From Clostridium yunnanense (GTDB taxonomy: Bacteria; Bacillota; Clostridia; Clostridiales; Clostridiaceae): 64,000 nucleotides of DNA. The DNA is taken from NCBI RefSeq assembly GCF_016595795.1, contig NZ_JAENHN010000059.1, positions 203,818-267,817 on the forward strand, given 5' to 3'. Below are positions 17,631 to 27,800 of this stretch, one piece after another. The notes beneath the pieces were generated by a model. That model was not told where the DNA came from. It made no database searches and saw nothing but the letters and a program-made list of their open reading frames with translations. Within the stretch, counting starts at the first letter, position 1. Every line of letters starts with the position of its first letter. A program made the translations under genes and the position numbers.

Positions 17631-18104
17631 ATGATTTTATATACTCTCTTAGCTTTTTTAATAGGTGTAAATATAGTTGTAAATATGATGATTAACGGAA
17701 AGTTATCGCAAAAGGCAGGAATGATTAATGGAGTTTTGATAAATTATTTAATGGCAACCTTATCTTCGGTTATTCTATGTACATTTATGATAAATTCAAT
17801 TCCTTCATATGAGTTGATACGATCAATTCCGTTACCATATTTTATAGGTGGTTTTATAGGAGTTTTGACAACTTACATTTTTAATGTTTTAGTTCCTAAA
17901 GTGCCAGCAATGTATGTTGTTATACTGCGGTTTATAGGGCAAATGTTTGCAAGTGCTATAATTGATTATATATATTTAGATGTGTTTTCTAAAGGAAAAG
18001 TAATAGGTGCTATATTATTTCTTATAGGACTAGTTTTAAATGCGAGAGCTGATAATAAAATAAAAAAACAACTAGCTGACGTTGCTATTACAAATGTTAC
18101 ATAA
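17631..18104 (+). CDS. YdcZ/DUF606 family membrane protein, second copy
   Basis: 157 residues with five predicted helices and the family features 'NMMINGKLSQKAGMINGVLINYL' and 'GGFIGVLTTYIFNVLVPKVPAMYVVIL'. With the preceding gene it likely forms a two-subunit transporter of unknown substrate controlled by the divergent Crp/Fnr-type regulator. The start follows a GTGGAGG site. Confidence 0.8.
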   Translation: MILYTLLAFLIGVNIVVNMMINGKLSQKAGMINGVLINYLMATLSSVILCTFMINSIPSYELIRSIPLPYFIGGFIGVLTTYIFNVLVPKVPAMYVVILRFIGQMFASAIIDYIYLDVFSKGKVIGAILFLIGLVLNARADNKIKKQLADVAITNVT

Positions 18105-18170
18105 GGCTAAAGAAACATATGTAATATTTGTTTAATTATATACCGTATTGGAATTAATGTTATAATTATA

Positions 18171-18227
18171 TAGATGAACTACTTCATATTAGAATTTATA
18201 TTTTATTACGAAGTGGTACATCCATAG
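18171..18227. repeat. Short palindromic repeat related to the ~100-bp family
   Basis: GATGAACTACTTC near 18173 pairs with GAAGTGGTACATC near 18210-18222. It keeps both ends of the dispersed family (copies at 6989, 11519, 36473 and 50024) but lacks the middle. It sits between the YdcZ pair and the HAD phosphatase gene. Confidence 0.65.
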
Positions 18228-18304
18228 CATAAAGAAAAACTACAATAAAATTAAAGACAAGATATGATTTACCGCAGTAAATCATATCTTTAAGGGGGAT
18301 TAAT

Positions 18305-18997
18305 ATGAAATACGAAGTTATAATATTTGATGCAGATGAAACTCTTTTTGATTTTAGAAAGTCTGAAAGAGAAGCTTTTAAAAACTCTATGATTGAATTT
18401 GATATTAAATATGATGAAAACCATCATTTGAAAATATATAGTGAAATAAATACAGCTATATGGAAAGAGTTTGAAGAGGGGCTTATTACACAAGAAAAAT
18501 TAAAAGTAGAAAGATTCAAGAGATTAGCAAATAAATTAGAAGTTGCTTTCGACGAAGTTGAATTTGCTAAGGCGTATATGAAGCACCTAGCCAATGCATC
18601 TTTCTTATTTGAGGATAGTGAGGCGCTTGTAGAGAGTTTGTATAAGGATTATAAATTAACCATAGTAACAAATGGTTTAACCGATGTTCAGAATGGAAGA
18701 ATAAAAAAATCTACTATAGCAAAATATTTTCAAGATGTGGTGATTTCAGAAGAAGTTAAGGTAGCTAAGCCAGATCCAAGGATATTTGAGCTAGCCTTAA
18801 GTAATCTAAAACACACTGATAAGAGTAAGGTTCTTATGGTTGGAGATAGTTTAAGCTCTGATATAAAGGGTGGAGTAAATGCTGGAATTGACACCTGTTG
18901 GTACAATCCGAGTAAAACTCCAAATACAACATCTATAAAGCCAACCTATGAGATAAGTAGCCTTAATGAACTAAAGGATATAATTAATGTTAGATAA
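18305..18997 (+). CDS. HAD family nucleotidase, YjjG/YfnB-like
   Basis: 230 residues. HAD motif I is 'IIFDADETLFDF' (DxDxT), motif II 'IVTNG', motif III Lys in 'VKVAKPDPRIF' and motif IV 'MVGDSLSSDIKGG'. The alpha-helical cap between motifs I and II and the 'YNPSKTPN' segment near the C-terminus are typical of the YjjG/YfnB group, whose E. coli member removes phosphate from non-canonical pyrimidine nucleotides. It probably cleans the nucleotide pool in the cytoplasm. GGGGGAT precedes the ATG and a terminator follows. Confidence 0.88.
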   Translation: MKYEVIIFDADETLFDFRKSEREAFKNSMIEFDIKYDENHHLKIYSEINTAIWKEFEEGLITQEKLKVERFKRLANKLEVAFDEVEFAKAYMKHLANASFLFEDSEALVESLYKDYKLTIVTNGLTDVQNGRIKKSTIAKYFQDVVISEEVKVAKPDPRIFELALSNLKHTDKSKVLMVGDSLSSDIKGGVNAGIDTCWYNPSKTPNTTSIKPTYEISSLNELKDIINVR

Positions 18998-19115
18998 AAG
19001 AAACATATATTTTTAAGTTTGTTTTAAGGTGTTAAAGATTGTATTGCAAGTTTTAACATATTAAGTATTCAATCATAAAATTATATAGAAATATAAAATA
19101 TTTTTTTAAAAAGGT

Positions 19116-19162
19116 AAAGATAACGAGAAATTTACAATAATTCTCGCTATCTTTATTTTTTT
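19116..19162 (+). terminator. Terminator after the HAD phosphatase gene
   Basis: AAAGATAACGAGAA (19116-19129) pairs with TTCTCGCTATCTTT (19141-19154) with one mismatch, and a T run follows. It isolates the riboswitch-controlled adhesin transcript that starts downstream. Confidence 0.85.
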
Positions 19163-19214
19163 GTAATAATTATTACCTAACTATAAATATATTATACAGA
19201 AGCTGAATTACTAT

Positions 19215-19287
19215 ATGTTGGAAGTTTTGATCTGTATACTTATTTGGGCACTTTGTATACAGGGAGCTAGTAGTGCAACCGGCCAAT
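19215..19287 (+). promoter_or_regulatory. c-di-GMP-II riboswitch aptamer
   Basis: The region shows the conserved core of the c-di-GMP-II class as in the C. acetobutylicum aptamer: TTTGGGCACTT at 19241-19253 and GCTAGTAGTGCAACCGGCC at 19266-19284. A perfect P2 helix pairs CTGTATAC (19232-19239) with GTATACAG (19255-19262). GCACT can pair with AGTGC in the pseudoknot, and P1 can form between TTGG (19218-19221) and CCAA (19283-19286). The 3' strand of P1 is also the 5' arm of the terminator at 19277-19316. Ligand binding should therefore favour P1 and block termination, an ON switch for the adhesin gene. Confidence 0.9.
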
Positions 19288-19316
19288 TTTAAAAAATTGG
19301 TCGGTTTTATTTTTTT
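19277..19316 (+). terminator. Riboswitch expression platform: intrinsic terminator in the adhesin leader
   Basis: AACCGGCCAATTTT (19277-19290) pairs with AAAATTGGTCGGTT (19293-19306), a 14-bp stem with one G-U pair, followed by TTATTTTTTT. It lies 25 bases before the adhesin start codon and shares bases with the aptamer's P1 and core. Confidence 0.9.
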
Positions 19317-19341
19317 AAAAACTATTAAAAGGAGTGAAGAA

Positions 19342-22300
19342 ATGAAAAAAAGAAAATTACCGACCATTGTACTGATGCTTGTATTCTTTATAGTACAAAT
19401 TTTCTCTCAAGCCTTACAAACAAAAGTGGTTAAGGCAGAGGAGATTGCAGACTTTCCATTTATAACTGGGGTAAGTGTAACTGACTTAAAGGACCAACCA
19501 CTAAAGGATGGCATTGATAAAAGTTCTGAGGTACGTGTAAAGTATACTTTTGCAATTCCAAATACCGGAGATGTTAAGGCAGGGGACACTTATAAAATGA
19601 AGATGCCTAAACAAATTGCTATTCAATACGCTTTTGCTTTAGATATTAAGGATAGTAAAAATGGTACTTTGGGCAAAGTAACTTTTAACACAAATGGAGA
19701 CATAATTATAACTTTTTCAGATTATGCTAGTACTCATTCAAATGTAAGCGGTTATTTTTATGTGGATACTGTATTTGACAAAAGTAATATAGGTAATACT
19801 AATCCTCAAAAAATAGTGTTTGATCTTGGGGGGAATTCCAATCCTGTAACAATTAGCATTAACTTTGAACAGCCATCAATTCCAGCAACCTCTATTGAAA
19901 AAAGCGGTAGCTATGATCCAAGTACAAATCAGATTATGTGGACAGTTAAAGTTAATAAAGAAAAAGTTACGGTTAAAAATGGCCAGGTTATAGATAACAT
20001 TCCTATAGGTCAGGAATATGTGGAGAATTCAGCAACCATAGACAATGGCGGCGATACAAGTAAATTCAGCTATCGACCAGCAGAACCAGGTGACACTGCA
20101 AAGACAGGAACCTTAAAGTACACTTTTCCAGAAACAATAAATGATGTGTACAAAATAACCTTTAAAACAAAGGTAACAGATCCGAAAGCTTTTGAAAAGG
20201 AAGGGGATAGTACTAAGGAGTATAACACTGTTACTCTTAATCATGATGGTACTACAATTTCTAACACAGCTTCAGTGACAGTTACTACAAATTATATTGA
20301 TAAGAGCGGAAAGTACGTAGAGATGACTAGTGAAAGCGGCAGTATTGCTGGTAGAATTGACTGGACCATAAAAGTCAACAATAACGCTCAGGTTCTGACA
20401 AATGCAAAAATTAATGATAAGATTCCTGAAGGCTTGACCTTAACCGCAGGCAGCTTTAAGGTTAATGGAAGTGTAACAACAGGCTATACCTACAATAACA
20501 ATACTTTAGAATATACTTTCCAGGGAATCATAGATAAACCTCAGACAATAACTTTCTCAACAGATGTAACTGATCCTAATGTTTATAATTCTAATGCAGG
20601 TAAAACCTATACTAATACAGTTACCTTAAGTGGTGAAGGGGTTAATGGAACACCATCATCAACTAGTAATGGAGTAGGCGTGCCATCAAATGTTATTAGA
20701 AAAACTGGAGTATCCTATGATCCTTCGGCTCATTATATTACTTGGAAGATCATAGTTAATAACAACAAGATAAACATTGATAATGCTGTGGTTACAGATA
20801 ATATTCCAGTAGGACAAAAGTATGTTGAAGATTCGGCAACTATCGATCAAGGTGCTGATATAAAAGGCTTCGAATATGTACCAGTTTCAACTGGTGATAC
20901 TTCTAAGACAGGAACCTTAACTTATAAGTTTTCTGGCACCATTAACAAAACCTACACTATAACCTTTAAAACTGAGATTATGGATAATAATGTTTTTGGT
21001 GTTAATAAGACTAGTACAGAGTATAATACAGCAGTATTAACAGGAAGTAATATACCACAATCATCTTCAACAGGTAGTATAAATGTTACAAGTGAAGTTA
21101 TTAATAAATCAAATATAGGTTATGATTACACTACAAGAGAACTAACTTGGAAGGTTGTAATTAATAAAAATGCTATGCCTATAAAGAATGCGGTAGTAAC
21201 TGACAACATTCCTCTAGGACAGGAATATGTTGAAAATTCTGCAACCATTGATAGTGATGGAGATGTAAGCAAGTTCTCTTATGTAAAAGCAGCAAGTGAG
21301 GACAAAGAGAAAACTGGAATCTTAACTTATACTTTCTCTGATACTATAAATAAAACTTATACTATAACCTTTAAGACAAAGATCACTGATCTAACTGTTT
21401 TTAAGGAAAATGGAGATAAGACCCTAAAGAATAAAGCAAGTTTGACAGGAGATGTAATTCCTCCAGGAGTAAGTAGTGAAGGTACTAAGACTATTGGAAA
21501 TACAGTGATAGCAAAGTCTGCTGATTATAAACAAGGAAATAATTATATAGACTGGAATGTAGTCGTTAATTCTAATGCAATACCTCTAGACAATGCAACT
21601 ATTGAAGATAACTTACAGGAGGGATTAGCTCTTGATACAATTTCGGTAACCTTGTATAAGGAAATTTTGAACCCAAACGGTACTTTAACAAAAGGCGATT
21701 TAGTACAGCTTAATGAAAAAAGTGTTAAGTATGATATGACAACAAGGAAATTCACCTTCACTTTCCCGGAAGCTCTAAATGGACCTTATCTACTAAGTTT
21801 TAGGACTAATGTTACAGATAAGAGTAAATCTCCATTTAAAAATTCTGCTTCCTTTAAGGGAAGTAAAACAGAAGAGGATTCTACTTCTGGTAATGTAAAT
21901 GTGGTTTACCAAGGAGGTGGCAGTGGTGGTACTGGTGAAACAGGAAGTATCACTGTAGTAAAGGTAGATAGCAAGGATAACACAAAAAAATTGCAAGGTG
22001 CAACCTTCAATCTTATAGACAGGTATAAAAATGTTATAAACACTGGAACCACCAATATTGACGGGAATCTAAAGTTTGACGGAATAAGATACGATATTCC
22101 TTACTATGTTCAAGAAGTAACTCCTCCAACTGGATATAATTTAACCAAACCAGATGGAGTTGAAGAGGGGCTATATAGTTTTACCATTGACAGCAGTAGC
22201 GAAGTAAAGAATATAAGTTATACATGGAAAGATGAAAAAATCACTGGCGGTATTCGTATTACTAAAACTGATATATCTACTTCAGAACCATTATCAGGAG

Positions 22301-24555
22301 CAACTATATCTATATATAAAAATGATGGTACCTTCGTTAATAGTAAGGGAACTGAAATGGGTATGGTGGAATTTTATAATTTGGAGTACGGCGATTACTA
22401 TTTCCTAGAAACTGATGCACCTGAAGGCTATGTTCTAAATACTGATAAACATCCATTCAGTATTAGAGAAGATGGAGTTATCATAAGAGACAGTTTAACT
22501 AATACAAAGATAACTGGAGGTATTCAGATTTCTAAAACTGATATATCTACTTCAGATGCAATACCAGGAGCTACAATCTCAGTGTATACTGAAAATGATG
22601 AACTGGTAGATAGTAAAGTTACCAATTCTGATGGAATAGTATTATTTGACAACCTAATATATGGAAAATACTACTTTACTGAAACAAATGCTCCAGAAGG
22701 ATATCAGTTAAATACTGAAAAGCACCAATTTGAAATTAAAGATAATGGTACTATATTAACAGATAAACTTACAAACACAAAGATAGTTGGTGGAATAAAA
22801 ATATCAAAGACTGATATATCAACTTCAGCTCCAATTCCTAAAGCTACCATTTCAATATACAATATAGATAATATATTGGTGGCTAGTAAGGAGACAGCAG
22901 TTGATGGCACTGTTTTATTTGATAACTTAACTTATGGAGATTATTATTTCTTAGAAACAAATGCTCCAGAAGGATATTTGTTGAACACCGAAAAGCATCC
23001 TTTTAGCATTAGAGATAATGGAGTTATTTTAAAGGATACTTTAACAAATACAAAAATTACTGGAGGAATAAAGATTTCTAAAATTGATATATCAACCTCA
23101 TTACCAGTACCAGGAGCAACTGTTTCAATTTATACTAGCGATAATAAGCTTGTTATAAGTAAGGTTACAGGTATTGAAGGTACTGTGCAGTTTGATAGTC
23201 TGCCTTATGGAAACTATTATTTCTTGGAGACAAAAGCGCCAATTGGATATACTTTAAACACTGAAAAGCATACATTTAGCATTAAGGACAATGGTGTTAT
23301 CTTAAAAGACACCTTTACAAATACTAAGATTTATGGAGGAATAAAAATTTCTAAGACTGATGTATCAACTTCAGCACCTGTACCAGGAGCAACAATATCC
23401 TTGTATAGCAGTGATGATAAGCTTATTACTAGTAAGGTTACTTCAGCAGATGGTTCAGTAGAATTTGATAAATTAGTTTATGGAAGTTATTATTTCCTAG
23501 AAACAAAGGCTCCAGAAGGGTATTTGTTAAACTCTGAAAAACATTCATTTAGTATTAAAGAGGATGGAGTAATTTTAAAGGATGCTTTAACAAATACAAA
23601 AATCACCGGAGGTATAATTATAACAAAGAGTGATTTTTCAACCTCGGCACCAGTACCAGGAGCAACTATATCTATATATACTGCTGATGGTAAACTTGTA
23701 GTTAGCAAGGTAACAGCTGCAGATGGAAAGGCTGAGTTTAATAAACTAGACTATGGTAACTATTATTTCTTAGAAACAAAGGCTCCAGAAGGATATCTAC
23801 TAAATACTGAAAAACATCCATTTAGTATTAAAGAGGATGGAGTGATATTGAAGGATAGCTTAACTAATACAATGATAACAGGTACAATACAGATTAAGAA
23901 AATTGATGAAGCAGGTAACTCTTTACCAGGTGCAGAACTAACTTTATTTGACCTAAATGGAAGTATAGTTAAAAAAGCAGTAACTGATTCCAAAGGTATT
24001 GCTAGTTTTACTGATATTAATTATGGAGAATATAAGGTTAAAGAAACAAAAGCACCTGAAGGATATAATCTTTCTGATAAAGTTGTAAGTGCTAAGGTAG
24101 ATGGAAATGAGAATGGAAAGATTTATGAGGCTGAGGCTATCGTTGATACAAAGATAAAAGCTGATATCACAATAAAGAAAGTAGATGAAAGTAATAATCC
24201 TCTTTCAGGAGCTGAATTTACTTTATACGATTCAGAAGGAAAAGCTATTAGTAGTGCTGTATCAGGTAGTGATGGTACTTTGATATTTAAAGACGTAGTC
24301 TATGGAAATTACACTATAAAAGAGACAAAAGCTCCTAAGGGCTATAGCTTAAATGATAAAGTACTAGAGGTTCAGGTTAAATCTTCAGATGCACAGAGTT
24401 TTATGTTTAATAATATAAAGATTGTAGCTGTTATACCTCAGACTGGAAGCGTTATTGATAGTTCGATTTTATTGATATTAGGTATGTTGGCATTGCTTTC
24501 AGGATCTGTATTCATATTAAGAAGAAGATTATATAAAAATGATAATGCTTCTTAG
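19342..24555 (+). CDS. Giant CnaB-repeat surface adhesin, sortase-anchored
   Basis: About 1737 residues. A signal peptide is probably cut after 'VVKA'. The N-terminal half holds an adhesin-type domain and about four to five ~150-residue repeats with 'VDN-IP-GQ-YVENSATID' cores. It continues with an SpaA/CnaB prealbumin-like domain, then six near-identical ~91-residue CnaB repeats (DNA period ~273 bases, 22240-23880) and two more distant CnaB domains. Each repeat keeps the Lys of 'KISKTD', the Glu of 'YFLET.APEGY' and an Asn in 'LTNTK', as needed for intramolecular isopeptide bonds. The C-terminus has an LPXTG-like 'IPQTG', a hydrophobic helix and an 'RRRLYK' tail for sortase anchoring. Expression should depend on c-di-GMP. 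The ATG at 19342 has AAAGGAG upstream. Confidence 0.93.
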   Translation: MKKRKLPTIVLMLVFFIVQIFSQALQTKVVKAEEIADFPFITGVSVTDLKDQPLKDGIDKSSEVRVKYTFAIPNTGDVKAGDTYKMKMPKQIAIQYAFALDIKDSKNGTLGKVTFNTNGDIIITFSDYASTHSNVSGYFYVDTVFDKSNIGNTNPQKIVFDLGGNSNPVTISINFEQPSIPATSIEKSGSYDPSTNQIMWTVKVNKEKVTVKNGQVIDNIPIGQEYVENSATIDNGGDTSKFSYRPAEPGDTAKTGTLKYTFPETINDVYKITFKTKVTDPKAFEKEGDSTKEYNTVTLNHDGTTISNTASVTVTTNYIDKSGKYVEMTSESGSIAGRIDWTIKVNNNAQVLTNAKINDKIPEGLTLTAGSFKVNGSVTTGYTYNNNTLEYTFQGIIDKPQTITFSTDVTDPNVYNSNAGKTYTNTVTLSGEGVNGTPSSTSNGVGVPSNVIRKTGVSYDPSAHYITWKIIVNNNKINIDNAVVTDNIPVGQKYVEDSATIDQGADIKGFEYVPVSTGDTSKTGTLTYKFSGTINKTYTITFKTEIMDNNVFGVNKTSTEYNTAVLTGSNIPQSSSTGSINVTSEVINKSNIGYDYTTRELTWKVVINKNAMPIKNAVVTDNIPLGQEYVENSATIDSDGDVSKFSYVKAASEDKEKTGILTYTFSDTINKTYTITFKTKITDLTVFKENGDKTLKNKASLTGDVIPPGVSSEGTKTIGNTVIAKSADYKQGNNYIDWNVVVNSNAIPLDNATIEDNLQEGLALDTISVTLYKEILNPNGTLTKGDLVQLNEKSVKYDMTTRKFTFTFPEALNGPYLLSFRTNVTDKSKSPFKNSASFKGSKTEEDSTSGNVNVVYQGGGSGGTGETGSITVVKVDSKDNTKKLQGATFNLIDRYKNVINTGTTNIDGNLKFDGIRYDIPYYVQEVTPPTGYNLTKPDGVEEGLYSFTIDSSSEVKNISYTWKDEKITGGIRITKTDISTSEPLSGATISIYKNDGTFVNSKGTEMGMVEFYNLEYGDYYFLETDAPEGYVLNTDKHPFSIREDGVIIRDSLTNTKITGGIQISKTDISTSDAIPGATISVYTENDELVDSKVTNSDGIVLFDNLIYGKYYFTETNAPEGYQLNTEKHQFEIKDNGTILTDKLTNTKIVGGIKISKTDISTSAPIPKATISIYNIDNILVASKETAVDGTVLFDNLTYGDYYFLETNAPEGYLLNTEKHPFSIRDNGVILKDTLTNTKITGGIKISKIDISTSLPVPGATVSIYTSDNKLVISKVTGIEGTVQFDSLPYGNYYFLETKAPIGYTLNTEKHTFSIKDNGVILKDTFTNTKIYGGIKISKTDVSTSAPVPGATISLYSSDDKLITSKVTSADGSVEFDKLVYGSYYFLETKAPEGYLLNSEKHSFSIKEDGVILKDALTNTKITGGIIITKSDFSTSAPVPGATISIYTADGKLVVSKVTAADGKAEFNKLDYGNYYFLETKAPEGYLLNTEKHPFSIKEDGVILKDSLTNTMITGTIQIKKIDEAGNSLPGAELTLFDLNGSIVKKAVTDSKGIASFTDINYGEYKVKETKAPEGYNLSDKVVSAKVDGNENGKIYEAEAIVDTKIKADITIKKVDESNNPLSGAEFTLYDSEGKAISSAVSGSDGTLIFKDVVYGNYTIKETKAPKGYSLNDKVLEVQVKSSDAQSFMFNNIKIVAVIPQTGSVIDSSILLILGMLALLSGSVFILRRRLYKNDNAS
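22240..23880 (+). repeat. Six tandem ~273-bp coding repeats (CnaB modules)
   Basis: Units begin at about 22240, 22512, 22785, 23058, 23331 and 23604, each opening with a GGNGG-ATA-AAATTTC-AAAACTGA-like string and containing the 'TATGGA..TATTA(T/C)TT(C/T)' core. Spacing is nearly constant at 273 bases (91 codons), which makes copy-number change by recombination likely. Confidence 0.85.
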
Positions 24556-24668
24556 AAGGAGAAAGGTCAATTAAATAATGTAAGAGAGAAAAGTAATTTT
24601 TTCAATATTTTAATTTTTTAAAAAATTTCTATTTAATAAAACCATAAAATCATACTATTATTATCTTG

Positions 24669-24701
24669 GAGCATCTCTTTCAGAGGTGCTCTTATTTTTT
24701 T
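24669..24701 (+). terminator. Terminator after the adhesin gene
   Basis: GAGCATCTC (24669-24677) pairs with GAGGTGCTC (24683-24691), with a 5-base loop, followed by TTATTTTTTT. It separates the adhesin from the AAA+ operon. Confidence 0.85.
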
Positions 24702-24751
24702 CATAATTGTTAAATGAAAACTTTTGTAACAAGCTAAGATATAAAATAAGC

Positions 24752-24782
24752 TTGTATATTATGGCAAAATTTGTGATATAAT
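24752..24782 (+). promoter_or_regulatory. Probable promoter of the AAA+ operon
   Basis: An extended -10 element (TGATATAAT, TATAAT at 24777-24782) has a TTGTAT -35-like box at 24752, 19 bases upstream. It lies between the adhesin terminator and the AAA+ start codon. Confidence 0.6.
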
Positions 24783-24815
24783 TAGTAATCATGGATAGAA
24801 CTGGGGGAGTTAAGA

Positions 24816-27800
24816 TTGGCAAAAAATAATTCAAATAAAGAACCTTTAAAGCCAAAAAGCATGCTTAGAATTTTATTTCCGGAAATTCAAGTTGCAGATT
24901 ACATAAAAGAAAACGGTATTATAAATAAGGAAATGTTTAAGAAAAGCCAAAAGGCAGCAAGCAAAGCTGTTACAAATGCAACAAGTACTGTAGGAAAAAA
25001 AGCTGCTAAAACAGTTTCAAATGCTGTAAAATCCACTGAGCAAGTGGTTAATCATGTTGAAAAGTCAGTAGGGTCAAGCAAGAATGTAGTTAAAGAGATG
25101 GCTAAGAGCACAGTGGATACTGTAAATAGCGTATCTAAAAATATTAATAATGAAGCAAATACAATATCAACCAATAGTAATAGCGCTATTTCATCAACTG
25201 AAAGTGTAAGCGATATAGATACAAAGATAGAAAAACCTATAGATCAGCTTGAAAAAGCTTTTGATACAATTGAGAGCGAACTATCAAAGTATGTATTAGG
25301 CCAAAAGGAATACTTAAGAAAGTTATGTATTGCTTTTAAAAGACCTTTTGTATATGGAGATACGGATGGTGTTAAGAATGCTATTTTTGTCACTGGACCT
25401 AAGGGATCGGGCAGACATCTTTCAATAAAAGCTATAACAAGATTTTTAAAAGAAGAAAAGGTTTTAAAGAAATCTGGAGTTTTCACATTAGATTTAGCTA
25501 ATTATAAGTTGGAAAAAGATGCAGATAACTTATTTTTGTCCGACTTATATACTGCACTCTATGGACAAGAGCCTGTAGTTGTTTTTGATAATTATGATAA
25601 ATGCCATTCTAATGTTTTGGATCTTATCTCTAAATTAGTTATAGATGAAAAGCTTGAACTTAATAGAAGATTTATGGATCAATCTGATTCCATGGTAGAT
25701 GTAACTGGTAAAGGAACACTTAATCTAAATACTACAGATGAAATTCAAGCTAATGGTAAATACCTAGTCTTCATCACTGAGAAGAGTGAAGATAAGATTA
25801 GAACAATGTTTTCAAGCAAGTTTATGCAAAAGGTCTATGACATAATAAGTACAACAGCACTTACTGAGGAAAATCTTTCTAAAATAGCGAAGGCTGATTT
25901 AGATGAATGTATAACGAAAATATATAATAATCTTAGTGTTGGTATTACTTTTAAGGAAAGCAAAATATTAGATTATATAATAAATAATATAAACAGAGCT
26001 GAAGGAGCTCATGCATTAAGTACTTTTATAGAAGAAAATATATATGCACCTATCGTTGAACTTCAGCTTACAGAGAAGATTGTAAAGAATAAGGGATATA
26101 CCTTAGAGGTGTCTAATGATGAATTGGTTATAGCTCATGGATCAGAAAAGATCCAGTTGGCATCAGTTATACAGAAAGCTGATACAGAAGGAATAGAAGA
26201 ATTAAATAAAGAACTTGATGATATCATCGGTTTAGATAGTGTAAAGACATTTATAAAGACTTTACAAGATAATATAAAAGTACAAAATCTTAGAAAAAGT
26301 CAAGGAGCTAGTGAAGCAAAAATATCTCTTCATATGATATTTACAGGTAATCCTGGTACAGGAAAAACAACCATGGCTAGAATTATGGCTAGGTACCTAA
26401 AGGCATTGGGATACTTAAGCAGTGGTCATTTAGTAGAAGTTTCAAGAAATGATTTAGTAGGACAGTATGTAGGTGAAACTGCTCAAAAGACTATGGCTAA
26501 GGTAAACTCTGCTATGGGAGGAATACTATTTATCGATGAGGCCTACTCTTTAGCAAGAGATAATAATGATGTTTTTGGTATAGAAGCAGTGGACAGTCTT
26601 GTTAAAGCTGTAGAAGATAATAGAGATAATCTTGTTGTTATCCTTGCAGGTTATACAAAAGAAATGGAAGATTTCTTAAAGACTAACAGTGGACTTAAAT
26701 CAAGATTTAATCATAATGTTGAGTTTCCAGATTATACTCCAAAGGAACTTTTGCAAATTTCTAAAGTGCTTGCAAAATCCAATGGATATAAACTAGAGGA
26801 TATCTTAGATGAGCAGCTTATAACTTTATATGAAGGAAAACAGATAAAGGGTAAAAATGATAGTGGAAATGGAAGACTTGCTAGAAATATAATAGAGCAG
26901 GCTATCGCAAATCAGTCCAAGAGACTTGCAGCAATTGATGAAAAAGATATAAGTAAGGATGATATGAACACTCTTACTGTAAGTGATTTTGGATTTGATA
27001 AGAAGGTTGATTTTGATTTAGAAGCAGAACTTTCAAAGGTAATAGGACTAAACGAAGTTAAGAATTTTATAAGAGATTTAGAAAAGCAGCTTATTGCTAA
27101 GGAAAAGAGAAAGAAGCTTGGAATAAATGTAGAGTCTTCACAATCTTTAAATATGATATTCACTGGAAATCCTGGAACAGGAAAGACTACAGTAGCAAGA
27201 CTTATTGCTGATTTAATGAAGAAGATGGGTATATTAAAATCAGGTCAAGTTATAGAAACTGATAGAAGTGGACTTGTAGGTCAATACTCAGGCGAATCCA
27301 CTAAAAAAGCTACTGAAATATTTAAATCAGCTTTAGGTGGAGTTCTATTTATAGATGAAGCTTATGCAATTATGTCTTCAGAAAATGATCCTTTAGGTAA
27401 GGAAGCTGTAGATGTACTTGTAAAACTTGTAGAGGATTTTAGAGAAGATATCATAGTAATACTTGCAGGATATGATAAGGAAATGGGAGAGTTTTTAGAT
27501 ACAAACTCAGGACTTAAATCTAGATTCCCACTTAAGATAAATTTCTCAGACTATAGCCTAGACGAGCTTTTACTAATAGGTAAATCTATGATAAAAGGAA
27601 AAGGTTTTGTCCTTGCAGGTAATGCTGAAGATGAACTTAGAACTTCTATAGATGAAGAAAAGAGAAAAGGTGGAGCACAATCTGGTAACGGAAGAATGGT
27701 TAGGAATATAGTTGAAAAAGCTATAAGAGCCCAATCCTCAAGAATTGCAGATTTAGAAGACTTCGATGAAAAAGCAGTGGTGCTGTTGACAGAAGAAGAT

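Noticed and set aside
22240..23880. Evenly spaced repeats that could suggest a CRISPR-like array
   Set aside because: The 273-base period equals 91 codons and the repeats stay in frame as CnaB domains; there are no short repeats with unique spacers.
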